Shown here piece by piece: positions 26,101 to 34,933 of a stretch of 64,000 nucleotides of DNA; position 1 is the stretch's first letter, and each line of letters begins with the position of its first letter. The DNA comes from Nonomuraea angiospora. GTDB lineage: Bacteria; Actinomycetota; Actinomycetes; Streptosporangiales; Streptosporangiaceae. The notes under the pieces were generated by a model. The model had not been told where the DNA came from, did not search any database, and worked only from the letters and a program-made list of their open reading frames with translations. The translations under genes and the position numbers were made by a program. The DNA lies in contig NZ_JADBEK010000001.1 of NCBI RefSeq assembly GCF_014873145.1, positions 5,022,001 through 5,086,000 on the forward strand, in the 5' to 3' direction.

Positions 26101-27638
26101 GCACCGGCCTCTTTCATCTGGACCCTCGGCCGGCGCAGTTGGGCCCTGTACTCCTCGAGCTTCTTGTTGTTGGCGTCACGGGCCGTGATGGCCTGTTCGA
26201 GCGTCAGGGCGGGACGCATGATGAAGTCGGTCATGTACTCGTCGCCGAGCATCCCCAGCGCCTTGGTGGCGATGTCCAGCGCGGAGTCGAACTCCCCGTC
26301 GATCATGCGGCACGTGGCCTGGTCGAGCCTGATCAGCGTCTGGTCGAGGATGTGGTCCTCGTACTTGTCCAGCGCCTGGTCGAGCACCACCTCGGCCTCC
26401 AGGGTCTGGCCGAGCTTGGTGAGCACGTCGCCCTGGTAGAAGTAGAGCTGCTTCTCCGTGTAGCCGAAGGCCATGTCCTCCTGGTGCTCGGGCCGCATGT
26501 GGGAGAAGGCGTTCCTGGCCCTGGCCAGCGCGCGTTTCGCCTGGTCGACGATCTCCTTCTTGTTCTCGGCGCCCGAGAGCATGGCCAGCGCCCGCGCCTC
26601 GACGACCGGCGCCATCGCCTGCGCGGGGCAGGGCAGGGTGCCGGCCAGGTCACGGCTCTTCTTCGCCAGGTTGAGCGCCTCGCGGGCGTCCCCGAAGTAG
26701 AGCGGGACGAGCGACTCGCGGGCGGTGATCCACGCTCGCAGCGCGCGGTCGCCCGTCTCGTCGGCGGCGGTGCGCCCGGTCCTGAAGAAGGAGCGGGCCA
26801 GCCGGTGGTCCCCGAGATTGATCATGATCATGCCGCTCAGCCCCGCCAGCTGGGCCGCTATCCGCATCAGGCGTTCGTGCAGGTCGATGGGCTGACGGCG
26901 GGACAGCGCCGCGCGTACGGAGCTCATCTCGAGCATCACGTCGCACAGGAGGCGCAGGGGGGCCGTCGTCGTGTACTGGCGGCCGAAGCTCGCCGTGGCC
27001 TCTTCCCACTGGTCGAGCATCGCCGCCGACACCGTGGCCATGACGAGCGTCTCGTCCATCCGGCGCCTGATGCCCTCGCACGCGCCGAGCACCGGCCCGT
27101 CGAGCTCGGTGGCGGCGCTGGTCCCCGGGTTGAGCAGGTTGAGCATGGTGCGCCGGAGGATGTTCTCGTCCTCGTCGCCCTCGGGCTCCGGAGGCGGCTC
27201 GCTCTCGCACTTCGCCGGCGTTAACGGCCGCTCCGTGCTGTCTCCCAGCCGCACGCCCGGATTGCGGTGCCCGTGACCGCAGATGCACGGCCCGTCGAAG
27301 CCGAGCTCCAGCGGCTCCACCCGATAGACCGTGCACAGGTAGTGCAGGTATTCGGGCCCTGGACGCTTGAGCCCGCTCTCGTAGGCCGACAGCAGGGTCT
27401 CTCCGATGCCGGGCATCGCCTTGTTGTCACGCTCGAACAGAGCTCTGATCTGCTCGATGACGTCCGCCAGCGCGATGCCGTAGGAAAGACGGTGGGATTT
27501 GACGCGGCTGGTACCGAACTGCGGAGTGCACTGCTCATGGATCTCGTCAGCTATCTGGGCCGAAGTGCGTCCGGCGGCCAGGCCCTTGGCTCTGATCCGC
27601 CGTGCGATCTCCGTTTCCCTGTGCTGTCTGCCGGACAT
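26097..27638 (-). CDS. XRE-type regulator with TPR-like C-terminal domain
   Basis: A 513-residue protein. Residues 1-110 form a helix-turn-helix region (HRLSYGIALADVIEQIRALF, IGETLLSAYESGLKRPGPEYL, where ETLLSAYESGLKRP is the recognition helix). Residues 160-513 are helical and repeat-like (ARSFFRTGRTAADETGDRAL, QLYFYQGDVLTKLGQTLEAE). This is the design of peptide- or ligand-sensing XRE/TPR regulators in actinomycetes. Codon 139 is a rare TTA (27224-27222). It is coupled to a GNAT gene downstream and diverges from a 94-residue protein gene. Confidence 0.85.
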   Translation of the reverse strand: MSGRQHRETEIARRIRAKGLAAGRTSAQIADEIHEQCTPQFGTSRVKSHRLSYGIALADVIEQIRALFERDNKAMPGIGETLLSAYESGLKRPGPEYLHYLCTVYRVEPLELGFDGPCICGHGHRNPGVRLGDSTERPLTPAKCESEPPPEPEGDEDENILRRTMLNLLNPGTSAATELDGPVLGACEGIRRRMDETLVMATVSAAMLDQWEEATASFGRQYTTTAPLRLLCDVMLEMSSVRAALSRRQPIDLHERLMRIAAQLAGLSGMIMINLGDHRLARSFFRTGRTAADETGDRALRAWITARESLVPLYFGDAREALNLAKKSRDLAGTLPCPAQAMAPVVEARALAMLSGAENKKEIVDQAKRALARARNAFSHMRPEHQEDMAFGYTEKQLYFYQGDVLTKLGQTLEAEVVLDQALDKYEDHILDQTLIRLDQATCRMIDGEFDSALDIATKALGMLGDEYMTDFIMRPALTLEQAITARDANNKKLEEYRAQLRRPRVQMKEAGA

Positions 27639-27914
27639 CCCGGCCCCTCTCGCGCGTGTCTCGACCGGTCCACAACTGGTGACTCAGCGTAGCGTCCATG
27701 TAGCTCTGCGCCTACCCAAGAGTGTGAACCAATGTCGCCGGCTTGAAAACGCCCGGCATCCAGCGTACGGATAAGGATCGTCCTCCGAGGGACTGTTTCT
27801 TACATCCCATGAGGGAGAAGCAACTCCCCGCACCCGGGGGAGCGACATTGCGCCCGCTCTTGACATGAGCCATGTTTGGCCCACCAGCCGATTCCCAAAA
27901 GGAGGGGACGAAAG

Positions 27915-28199
27915 GTGGGGGACGACAACTTCGAGCATCTGAAGCGTCTCGTAGCAGAACTCGACGCTCACGGGTTGCTCGCGAGAGTGGTCCAGACCCA
28001 GGGCGGGCGCATTTTCGCTCGGGTCATCAACCCGAACGCGACGAGCCTGTCGGAGAACGTCAGCTGTCGGTCGACGAGCGCATCCGACGTACCGGACTGG
28101 TGGTACTGCTGGTCCTGGGGTGAACGGATGCACAAGGCCGACGACCCGGCTGGAGCGGCCACGAAGGTCGCGCGCGTGCTGGCCGCCGTGGGCGAGTGA
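27915..28199 (+). CDS. small conserved-looking protein divergent from the XRE regulator
   Basis: A 94-residue protein from GTG 27915, chosen because a near-perfect AGGAGGGG site lies 8 bases upstream; an upstream ATG at 27876 has no such site. It is soluble, with a compact alpha/beta look: EHLKRLVAELDAHGLLARVV, then RIFARVINPNATSLSENVSC, and a Trp-rich end DWWYCWSWGERMH. I have an impression of similar small proteins beside XRE regulators in other actinomycetes, but I cannot name a family. Its position opposite the XRE gene suggests it is a target of that regulator. Confidence 0.72.
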   Translation: MGDDNFEHLKRLVAELDAHGLLARVVQTQGGRIFARVINPNATSLSENVSCRSTSASDVPDWWYCWSWGERMHKADDPAGAATKVARVLAAVGE

Positions 28200-28203
28200 C
28201 AAA

Positions 28204-28243
28204 GCGGTGACCCGGGTGGAGCGCAGCCACCCCGGCTCACCGC
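28204..28243 (+). terminator. hairpin after the 94-residue protein gene
   Basis: GCGGTGA-CCCGGGTGG pairs with CCACCCCGG-CTCACCGC with one bulge, starting 5 bp after the stop. It is GC-rich without a T-run. From 28244 to 28566 I see no gene; open frames there on the minus strand have poor composition and no ribosome binding site. Confidence 0.55.
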
Positions 28244-28566
28244 ACCCACGGCGGCGTCAACGGAGCCGGCGGGGTGGCCGGTGCGGAGGGACTCCCGTAT
28301 GCCGGAGCCCTTGGTCGCCCCGCCGGTTCCGGCCCCAGGCACGGTCTCGCATGCCGTGCCTGGCCACAGCCACCCGTCCGGCCTTCCCGGGCGGGTGTTC
28401 GGGGGATCCCTCCCGGAACCGGCACGGGACACGCTTCCGGGTGCGCGTCCCGTACCGAGCCGTCCGTCATCGGAGCGTCCCGCTCTCTCCCTCCGCGGCC
28501 CAGAGAGCAGGCGTCCCCGTCTTCCCCGGCGTGATGTGACGGCGGGCGGTCCGGTCGGCGGTATTT

Positions 28567-28585
28567 TTGGATCGAATCGGTCCAA
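28567..28585. promoter_or_regulatory. near-palindrome upstream of the MscS gene
   Basis: TTGGATCGA (28567-28575), A, TCGGTCCAA (28577-28585): arms match at 8 of 9 positions. It lies 40 bp upstream of the start, in a locally AT-richer patch (GTATTTTTGG), and is a candidate operator. Confidence 0.45.
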
Positions 28586-28624
28586 AGCAGCCGACCGAAC
28601 CGCTTCCGGAGGGGGATCTACCCA

Positions 28625-29620
28625 GTGTTACTGCTGGTGACAGCGTCGCCACCACCCGCTTCTCCGTCGGGCCTGCCCGACTTCCAGAAGCTGACCCAGC
28701 AAATGGCTGGGAGCTGCGAGAACGACCCGGCGGGCATTTGCTCTACCCTTGTCGGGATGTTGGACAATGCGACCTGGGCACCCTTGGTGGCCAGCCTGAT
28801 CACCATCGTCCTGATCCTCGTGCTCGCGATCGTGCTCCGCAAAGTCGCGCACCGGGTCATCACGAGGGTGGTCAACCGCGCGGCCACGGGTGGTTCGATA
28901 ACCAGCAGGTTCCGCAAGAACGCGGTGCCCGACAGCATCGACGCGCTGCTGCACGAACGGCGCAAGCAGCGCGCCGAGACCATGGGCTCCGTGCTCAAGC
29001 ACGTCGCCTCGATCGTCATCCTCGGCACCGCGGCGCTGACCGTGCTCGACCGGCTGACGATCCCGATCGCACCCCTGCTGACCAGCGTCGGCATCCTCGG
29101 CGTGGCCATCGGCTTCGGCGCCCAGGAACTGGTCAAGGACTTCATCGCGGGCATGTTCATGCTGCTGGAAGACCAGTACGGCGTGGGCGACGTGATCGAC
29201 GCCGGCGCCGCGGTCGGCACGGTCGAGGCGGTCACCCTGCGCGTCACCAGGCTGCGCGACGTCGACGGCCGCGTCTGGTACGTCCGCAACGGCACCATCA
29301 CCCGGGTCGGCAACGAGTCGCAGGGCTGGTCGCGGGCCTATATGGACGTCCCGGTGGCCTACGACGCGGACATCGTGAGCGTCCGGGTGCTCCTGGAGCA
29401 CGTGGCCGAGGAGATCTGGGCCGACGGCGAGTTCCGCGAGACCAAGATCGTGGAGCAGCCGCAGGTGTACGGCGTCGAGCAGATGTCCGACAGCTCGCTG
29501 GTGTTCCGTATCAGCGCCAAGACCCTGCCCTCGGCGCAGGCCGAGGTGTCCAGGGAGCTCAGGTTCCGGGTCAAGTCCGCACTCGACTCCGCCGGCATCC
29601 CCATGGTCGCCACCGCATAG
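28625..29620 (+). CDS. small-conductance mechanosensitive channel family protein (MscS)
   Basis: A 331-residue protein. The first span is at about residues 55-75 (LVASLITIVLILVLAIVLR), with further spans near 125-165. The MscS pore helix and its continuation are visible in VGILGVAIGFGAQELVKDFIAGMFMLLEDQYGVGD, followed by the beta domain (VEAVTLRVTRLRDVDGRVWY) and the alpha/beta C-terminal cage. It opens under membrane tension to release osmolytes. Start GTG 28625 has GGAGGGGGA 8 bases upstream, and its second codon is the rare TTA. It is 9 bp upstream of glbO and probably co-transcribed. Confidence 0.92.
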   Translation: MLLLVTASPPPASPSGLPDFQKLTQQMAGSCENDPAGICSTLVGMLDNATWAPLVASLITIVLILVLAIVLRKVAHRVITRVVNRAATGGSITSRFRKNAVPDSIDALLHERRKQRAETMGSVLKHVASIVILGTAALTVLDRLTIPIAPLLTSVGILGVAIGFGAQELVKDFIAGMFMLLEDQYGVGDVIDAGAAVGTVEAVTLRVTRLRDVDGRVWYVRNGTITRVGNESQGWSRAYMDVPVAYDADIVSVRVLLEHVAEEIWADGEFRETKIVEQPQVYGVEQMSDSSLVFRISAKTLPSAQAEVSRELRFRVKSALDSAGIPMVATA

Positions 29621-29629
29621 GCTGAGACG

Positions 29630-30010
29630 GTGAGTGAGACCTCCTTCTACGACGCCGTCGGGGGCGACGAGACCTTCCGGCGCCTCGTGCACCGTTTCTA
29701 CGAGGGCGTCGCGGAAGACCCTTTGCTGCGGCCGCTCTACCCGGAGTCCGATTTCGAGGGCGCCGAAGAGCGGCTGCGGGGCTTCCTGATCCAGTACTGG
29801 GGCGGGCCCAACACCTACAGCCAGCAGCGCGGCCACCCGAGGCTGCGCATGCGGCACATGCCGTTCGTGATCGGCGAGCCGGAGCGGGACGCCTGGCTGC
29901 GGCACATGCGTGACGCGGTCGACTCGCTCGACCTGCCGGAAGAGCTGGAGACCAGGCTCTGGGACTATCTGGTCTACGCGGCCCACAGCCTGGTGAACTC
30001 CCCGACATAG
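29630..30010 (+). CDS. glbO: truncated haemoglobin, group II (trHbO)
   Basis: A 126-residue globin. The distal B10 Tyr is in [11 protein letters not shown], the proximal histidine in RMRHMPFVI, and the group II Trp at G8 in [12 protein letters not shown]. Trp/Tyr-rich [10 protein letters not shown] and [17 protein letters not shown] are classic trHbO. The haem protein binds O2 and NO and is linked to respiration and redox defence. From memory, glbO precedes aglA in mycobacteria (Rv2470-Rv2471), and here it precedes an alpha-glucosidase by 17 bp, so the pair is conserved. Confidence 0.95.
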   Translation: MSETSFYDAVGGDETFRRLVHRFYEGVAEDPLLRPLYPESDFEGAEERLRGFLIQYWGGPNTYSQQRGHPRLRMRHMPFVIGEPERDAWLRHMRDAVDSLDLPEELETRLWDYLVYAAHSLVNSPT

Positions 30011-30027
30011 CGGGCAGAACACGCCAC

Positions 30028-31536
30028 ATGGATATCCCCTGGTGGCGTGATGCCATCGTCTACGAAATCTACGTTCGCAGCTTCGCCGACGCCTCAGGAG
30101 ACGGCGTCGGCGATCTGGCCGGGGTGCGCGAGCGCCTGCCGTACCTTCGGCGGCTGGGGGCCGACGCCATCTGGCTGACGCCCTTCTACCCCTCCCCCAT
30201 GGCCGACGGCGGCTATGACGTGGCGGACTACCGGGGTGTCGATCCGCTGTTCGGCACGCTGGCCGACTTCGAGTCGCTGGTCGAGCAGGCGCACGAGCAC
30301 GGGTTGCGGGTGCTGGTCGACATCGTGCCCAACCACAGCTCCTCCGAGCATCCCTGGTTCCAGGCGGCGCTGCGCGGCGAGCGGCGCGACCGCTACATCT
30401 TCCGCGACACCACCAACAACTGGCAGTCCACGTTCGGCGGGCCCGCCTGGACGAAGGTGGCGGACGGGCAGTACTACCTGCATCTGTTCGCCCCCGGGCA
30501 GCCCGACTTCAACTGGCGCAACCCCGAGGTGCACGCCGAGTTCCTGGACATCCTGCGGTTCTGGCTGGACCGGGGCGTCGACGGGTTCCGCATCGACGTG
30601 GCCATGGGGCTCTACAAGGCCGAGGGGCTGCCCGACGTGGGCGACCAGTCGTTCAAGTCGGTCTCGCCGGTGTGGGGGCAGCCCGAGGTGCACAACGTCT
30701 ACCGCGACTGGCGCCGGCTGCTGAACGGCTATCCGGGCGAGCGGATGGCCGTGGGCGAGGTGTGGACGGACAGCTCCGAGGACCTCGCCCTCTACGTACG
30801 CCCGGACGAGCTGCACCAGAGCTTCAACTTCGCCTGGCTGCAGGCGCCGTGGTCGCCGACGGCGTTCAAGAAGGTGATCGACGACACCCTGGCCTCCGTG
30901 CCGTTCGCCACGTGGGTGCTGTCCAACCACGACGTCGTACGCCACCGCACCCGCTACGGGACCGCCGACCCCGGCACGGGGCTCGCGCGGGCCAGGGCGG
31001 CGCTGCTGACGATGCTGGCCCTGCCCGGGTCCGCCTACCTCTACCAGGGCGAGGAACTGGGGCTGCCCGAGGTGACCGACCTGCCCGACGAGGCCAGGCA
31101 GGACCCCGTCTTCTTCCAGTCGAAGGGCGAGCTGCCCGGGCGCGACGGGTGCCGGGTGCCGATCCCGTGGACGGTGGACCCGCCCTCCCACGGGTTCTCC
31201 CCCGGCGGGGTGGAGCCGTGGCTGCCGCAGCCGGCCACGTTCGCGGAGCTGAGCGTGGAGAAGCAGGAAGGGGACGCCGGCTCGACGCTGGAGTTCTACC
31301 GCCGGGCCCTGGCCTGCCGCCGTGACCTGGTCAGATCAATTCCTTATACCTTGGAGTGGCTGGACTCACCCGAGGGTGTGCTTTTCTTCACCCGCGGCCC
31401 GCTGACCTGCGCCATCAACTGCGGGCTCCGGCCGGTACACCTGCCTGAGCACGACACGGTGCTGCTGTCGAGCGGTCCGCTCAAGGGCGACCTGCTGCCG
31501 CCGGACACTGCGGTGTGGCTCCGGCGCGACTCATAG
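30028..31536 (+). CDS. aglA: alpha-glucosidase, glycoside hydrolase family 13
   Basis: A 502-residue GH13 enzyme. The barrel motifs are intact: [15 protein letters not shown] (region I), [11 protein letters not shown] with the nucleophile Asp (region II), VGEVWTDSS with the acid/base Glu (region III) and LSNHDVVRH (region IV). [21 protein letters not shown] is the usual opening of oligo-1,6- or alpha-glucosidases. It cleaves terminal alpha-glucose units from short glucans or sucrose-like sugars in the cytoplasm. The final residues ([10 protein letters not shown]) are echoed in decayed form in the downstream repeats. Confidence 0.93.
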   Translation: MDIPWWRDAIVYEIYVRSFADASGDGVGDLAGVRERLPYLRRLGADAIWLTPFYPSPMADGGYDVADYRGVDPLFGTLADFESLVEQAHEHGLRVLVDIVPNHSSSEHPWFQAALRGERRDRYIFRDTTNNWQSTFGGPAWTKVADGQYYLHLFAPGQPDFNWRNPEVHAEFLDILRFWLDRGVDGFRIDVAMGLYKAEGLPDVGDQSFKSVSPVWGQPEVHNVYRDWRRLLNGYPGERMAVGEVWTDSSEDLALYVRPDELHQSFNFAWLQAPWSPTAFKKVIDDTLASVPFATWVLSNHDVVRHRTRYGTADPGTGLARARAALLTMLALPGSAYLYQGEELGLPEVTDLPDEARQDPVFFQSKGELPGRDGCRVPIPWTVDPPSHGFSPGGVEPWLPQPATFAELSVEKQEGDAGSTLEFYRRALACRRDLVRSIPYTLEWLDSPEGVLFFTRGPLTCAINCGLRPVHLPEHDTVLLSSGPLKGDLLPPDTAVWLRRDS

Positions 31537-31635
31537 CCATCTCGATCGCTCACCGACACCGCGGTGGAGCTCCGGCACGAGCCGCACCCTTCACAAGCGC
31601 TCACCGACACCGCGGTGTGGTCCTGGCGCGGCGCG

Positions 31636-31863
31636 ACTCCGGAACGGCACGACTCCCGCACGGCACAGCGCGACTCCGGAACGGCGCGACTCCGGAACGG
31701 CGCGACTCCGGAACGGCGCGACTCCGGAACGGCGCGACTCCGGAACGGCGCGACTCCGGAACGGCACGACTCCCGCACGGCACAGCGCGACTCCGGAACG
31801 GCGCGACTCCGGAACGGCGCGACTCCGGAACGGCGCGACTCCGGAACGGCGCGACTCCGGAAC
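31636..31863. repeat. 16-bp tandem repeats in a 117-bp higher-order array
   Basis: Twelve copies of ACTCCGGAAC recur at 31636, 31673, 31689, 31705, 31721, 31737, 31753, 31790, 31806, 31822, 31838 and 31854. The basic unit is 16 bp (ACTCCGGAACGGCGCG). Twice the spacing is 37 bp, where a variant with GGCACGACTCCCGCACGG intervenes, so the array is two 117-bp super-units, the second one short by a copy. It fills the spacer between the convergent aglA and MFS genes. Decayed copies of the aglA tail (GCGGTGTGGCTCC) flank it on both sides between 31509 and 31940. Open frames across it are repeat translations. Confidence 0.9.
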
Positions 31864-31935
31864 GAGCCATAGCCTCGCCTCCTCAAACTCTCGCCGACGC
31901 CAACGCCGACGCCGCGGTGTAGCTCCGGCGCCGAG

Positions 31936-33099
31936 TCATACCCTTCGCGAGCGCTCGCCGCGGAAGGGGATGACGGGCAGCGAGAGCAGCGCGCACGCCA
32001 GGCCCCCCGCGAACCCCGCCCAGAACCCGACATGCTCGATCAGCACGCCGGCCAGCGGCGTGATGACGAGGGAGACGGTGTTCTGGATGGTGTTGTGGGT
32101 GGCCAGCACCCTGCCGGCCCAGGCGGGCCCGGCCAGTTCGCCGGCGGCGAGGTAGGCGAGCCCGTTGCCGGCCACGGTCATCACCGCGGCCAGGGCGAGC
32201 ATGGCGGGCCCTAACGCGCCGCCGGTGAGCGTGCCGGTGACCAGCAGCACCAGCACGCCGATGGTGGCGAGGGTGATGAGCAGCAGGGGCCGCATGCGCA
32301 GGCCGGTCCTGTCGGACCAGCGCCCGGCCGCGATGCGCACCGCCGCCCCGCCGATCGCCGCCACCCCGAACAACTGCCCGGCCGCCACGCTGTCCCAGCC
32401 GTACACGTGCACCAGGCAGGTCACGCCGTACGTGCTGACCACCATCTGGGGCACCACGTGCAGGGCGCTGGTCGCGTGCACCCGCCACAGCGCGGGCTGC
32501 CGGTACGGCGTGCCCGCCGGCGCGGTGCCCGGCCCGGCGATCGTGCGCGGCGGTTCGGCCAGGAAGAGGGCGGCCAGCACGGCGGCCAGCAGGCTGACGG
32601 TGGCGCAGACGGCGAGCACGCCGGGCAGGCCGTACGCCCGCGCCACCGGCGGGAGGACGAAGGCGCCGATGGCCATGCCGAGGGTGAAGGAGACCTGGCG
32701 CACGCCCATCGCGACGCCGCGTTCGGGCGGCTCGAACCAGCGCAGGACGATCCGCCCGCCGCCGACCAGCGCGGCCGAGCCCGCCGCACCGGCCAGGGCC
32801 AGCAGCGCGATCACCGCCCAGGTCCGGTCGACGAACGCGACCGCGGCGAACAGCACCGCCGCCAGGCCCACGCCGGTGCCGAGGACCACCCGTTCACCGT
32901 GCCGGTCGGCCAGCGCGCCCCAGGCGACCAGGGCGAACAGGATGCCGATGGCCGGGGCGTTCGCGATGATCCCCGCGACCGGCAACGAAACTTCGAAATG
33001 TCGCTGTATTTCGGGCAGGATCAGGGGCAGGCCGCCCAGTCCTAAGGTGACGCTGGTGTGCGCGTTGACGCCCAGCGCCAGCATCAACCATCGCTTCAC
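31936..33099 (-). CDS. MFS transporter
   Basis: A 387-residue major facilitator with twelve predicted spans. The motif-A loop after span 2 is GALADRHGERVVLGTG, and its counterpart in the second half is AGRWSDRTGLRMRPLL. The start is GTG 33099, which overlaps the stop of the thioesterase gene (GTGA), so the pair is coupled. It may export an acid or small drug-like molecule; the substrate is not predictable. Two Leu codons are TTA (33045-33043 and 32214-32212). Its stop codon lies in a decayed copy of the neighbouring repeat unit. Confidence 0.87.
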   Translation of the reverse strand: MKRWLMLALGVNAHTSVTLGLGGLPLILPEIQRHFEVSLPVAGIIANAPAIGILFALVAWGALADRHGERVVLGTGVGLAAVLFAAVAFVDRTWAVIALLALAGAAGSAALVGGGRIVLRWFEPPERGVAMGVRQVSFTLGMAIGAFVLPPVARAYGLPGVLAVCATVSLLAAVLAALFLAEPPRTIAGPGTAPAGTPYRQPALWRVHATSALHVVPQMVVSTYGVTCLVHVYGWDSVAAGQLFGVAAIGGAAVRIAAGRWSDRTGLRMRPLLLITLATIGVLVLLVTGTLTGGALGPAMLALAAVMTVAGNGLAYLAAGELAGPAWAGRVLATHNTIQNTVSLVITPLAGVLIEHVGFWAGFAGGLACALLSLPVIPFRGERSRRV

Positions 33100-33521
33100 G
33101 AGAAGCGTTTGAGGTAGGCCAGTTCGCTCTCGGTGAGCCTGCGCGGTGCCGCCCGCTCGACGTCGTAGGCCGCGAGGACGGAGGTGGCGGTGACGTACAC
33201 GTCGGTGTCGTCGCGGATCTCGTACTGAATCGTGAACCGCACCGACCTGATCTCGGTCACCCACGTCTCGACCCGCACCGGCTCGGCACGGAAGCCGAGG
33301 GGGCGGCGGTAGTCGATCTCGTGGCGGGTCACCACCAGCCCTTTGAACGGCTCCTCGCCCGCGTTGTACGGATCGATGTGGAACATGCCGAAGCGGGCGT
33401 CCTCGAGATAGTCGAGGAAGCGCACGTTGTTCACGTGATCCTGGGAGTCGATGTCGGCAAATCTCACCGTTCGGAGGTATACGTGCCGCTGGGCTTGGGA
33501 GCGTTCAACCACGTCCGCCAC
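33096..33521 (-). CDS. acyl-CoA thioesterase (4-hydroxybenzoyl-CoA thioesterase type)
   Basis: A 141-residue single hot-dog protein. TVRFADIDSQDHVNNVRFLDYLEDARFGMF holds the 4HBT active-site pattern (D in ADID, then HVNN), and VVTRHEIDYRRPLGF follows. I chose GTG 33521; a later GTG just before RFADID is possible, and the frame open further upstream only translates repeats. It probably hydrolyses short or medium acyl-CoA. Mycobacteria have a thioesterase (Rv2475c) at the equivalent place, from memory. It is coupled to the MFS gene by a GTGA overlap. Confidence 0.87.
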   Translation of the reverse strand: MADVVERSQAQRHVYLRTVRFADIDSQDHVNNVRFLDYLEDARFGMFHIDPYNAGEEPFKGLVVTRHEIDYRRPLGFRAEPVRVETWVTEIRSVRFTIQYEIRDDTDVYVTATSVLAAYDVERAAPRRLTESELAYLKRFS

Positions 33522-34038
33522 CGTACCCGCCCGGGTCAGGTGTCCTTGCGCCAGGTCTATTTGTCGTAGTTGGGGGTGTCGCAGAAGCAGGTAGGCCGAA
33601 GGCTGCAGTGGCCGTCCCGGGCGCGGGCGGGAGATCGAGTTGCAGGCACGCACCCAAGCCCACCAGGCAAGGGGATGAGACACCGACATACGCCCGAATC
33701 CGCAAAGCAGGGAACCAGGCACAGACACGCGCCCGAATCCACCAAGCAAGGGAACCAGGCGCCGGCACGCGCCCGACCAGGCAAGGGAACCAGGCGCCGG
33801 CACGCGCCCGAGTCCGCCTTCCACCGGGGACATGCGAACCACGTCCCGGGCGACGGGGATCTATGGGCTACCACCCATCCCTACAACTTTTGATTACCCA
33901 GCGTAACCATCACCGCCCCGCTCGCCGCCGAATCCACTCAGCGCCCGGCCTCTCAGCGTCCGGTGTCCCCCCGCCCTGCCGCCGTTGCCCGGCCGTCTGT
34001 TCCCGCTGCCCGCCACACCCCACCAGGCACGCAGCGGC
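33522..34038. repeat. spacer with four imperfect 35-45-bp tandem repeats (33661-33815)
   Basis: Between the thioesterase start and the convergent side of the TetR gene there is no credible gene. At 33661-33815 four imperfect copies of a unit with the core GGGAACCAGGC and CACGCGCCCGA follow each other; exact cores start at 33710, 33750 and 33785. The rest (33522-33660, 33816-34038) shows nothing I can name. Open frames here are repeat translations. Confidence 0.7.
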
Positions 34039-34644
34039 CTACCCGAGGACCTTGAGGGGGTCGAGGCGCCGGATCAGGGTCATCGCCGCTTCGATGACCT
34101 CCTGCGCCTCCTCCTCCGTATCCGAGGTGGCGACCTCCCGGGCGGCCTCGCCGATGATGCTGGTCAGCACCGCCACGGTGAACCGATCGAGCGGGTCACC
34201 CCCGGCCCCCAGCAGCACGGCGTTCTGGCGTACCCACTCCCGCCCCCGCGTACGGCGGATCAGCTCGAACCCCGGCGGCCCGTCCCCGTCGATGAAGAGC
34301 CGCACCAGATCGCGCCGGTCCCACGCCCCGGCGAGGTACGCGCGAGCCCCGGCGATCAGCAGCTCGACGGGATCATCCACGCCCGCCTTCTTGGCCCTGG
34401 CCACGCTGGCGGCCGACGCCTCCTCATGCGCCGCCTGATGGTCCTCGTACAGAGCCAGGAACAGCTCGGTCTTGCCCCCGAAGTGGTGGTAGAGGCTGCC
34501 GACGCTGGAGCCGGCACGGGCGACCACCTCGGAGACGCTGGCCTCGGCGAAGCCGTGCTCGCCGAAGACCTCGCGAGCCGCCTGCAGCATGGTCTTACGC
34601 GTCTGAGCCGTACGACTCCACTCCCACGAGGACTTACGCGCCAC
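34039..34644 (-). CDS. TetR/AcrR family regulator of the R2lox module
   Basis: A 201-residue TetR protein starting at GTG 34644 (MARKSSWEWSRTAQTRKTML). The helix-turn-helix is AREVFGEHGFAEASVSEVVA followed by RAGSSVGSLYHHFGGKTELF at about residues 22-65. The C-terminal helices form the ligand pocket. A site closely matching those before the VOC gene and the MFS-R2lox operon lies about 25 bp upstream of its start. This argues that it represses itself and both flanking units. The inducer is unknown, probably the substrate or product of the module. Confidence 0.88.
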   Translation of the reverse strand: MARKSSWEWSRTAQTRKTMLQAAREVFGEHGFAEASVSEVVARAGSSVGSLYHHFGGKTELFLALYEDHQAAHEEASAASVARAKKAGVDDPVELLIAGARAYLAGAWDRRDLVRLFIDGDGPPGFELIRRTRGREWVRQNAVLLGAGGDPLDRFTVAVLTSIIGEAAREVATSDTEEEAQEVIEAAMTLIRRLDPLKVLG

Positions 34645-34666
34645 GCAGCAGAGTATAACCCCGCGA

Positions 34667-34686
34667 ATTCTAGAATTTGATTCTTT
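34667..34686. promoter_or_regulatory. operator A of the R2lox module
   Basis: ATTCTAGAAT at 34667-34676 is a perfect palindrome. The 17-bp core CTAGAATTTGATTCTTT (34670-34686) matches operator B at 15 of 17 positions. It is just upstream of the TetR start. From 34687 to 34933 I see no gene. Confidence 0.72.
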
Positions 34687-34933
34687 ACACCTCACTACAG
34701 CGATGGTCGGAGAAGGCGGCTGACGGACTTCTCGCTCGCCCGAAGATCTGCAAGTCCATGAGGCAGACGATCTCGGAGTAGGCGGTGGCACCCGGAGTTG
34801 CGGCTGCGGGCATCTTCGGGGGCACTGAGGAGATTCAGCGCCGTACATCGCCCGATCGCGCCGAAGCGGGGAAGCGCTCCTGCCGCCTACGCAGCCCCAC
34901 TGGTTTTCCTCCCTCGCCCCGGACCCCAAGGCG

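Noticed and set aside
27968..28585. 205-residue minus-strand frame across the 94-residue gene and its downstream spacer
   Set aside because: Antisense to a gene with an ideal ribosome binding site; Gly/Arg/Pro-rich without motif.
31515..31922. Open frames of about 60-135 residues in the 16-bp repeat region on both strands
   Set aside because: They are translations of the tandem repeat (RNGATPERRDSGTAR-like text), with no ribosome binding site.
33557..33893. Open frames in the 35-45-bp repeat spacer
   Set aside because: Repetitive translation of the array only; the neighbouring thioesterase start is better supported.
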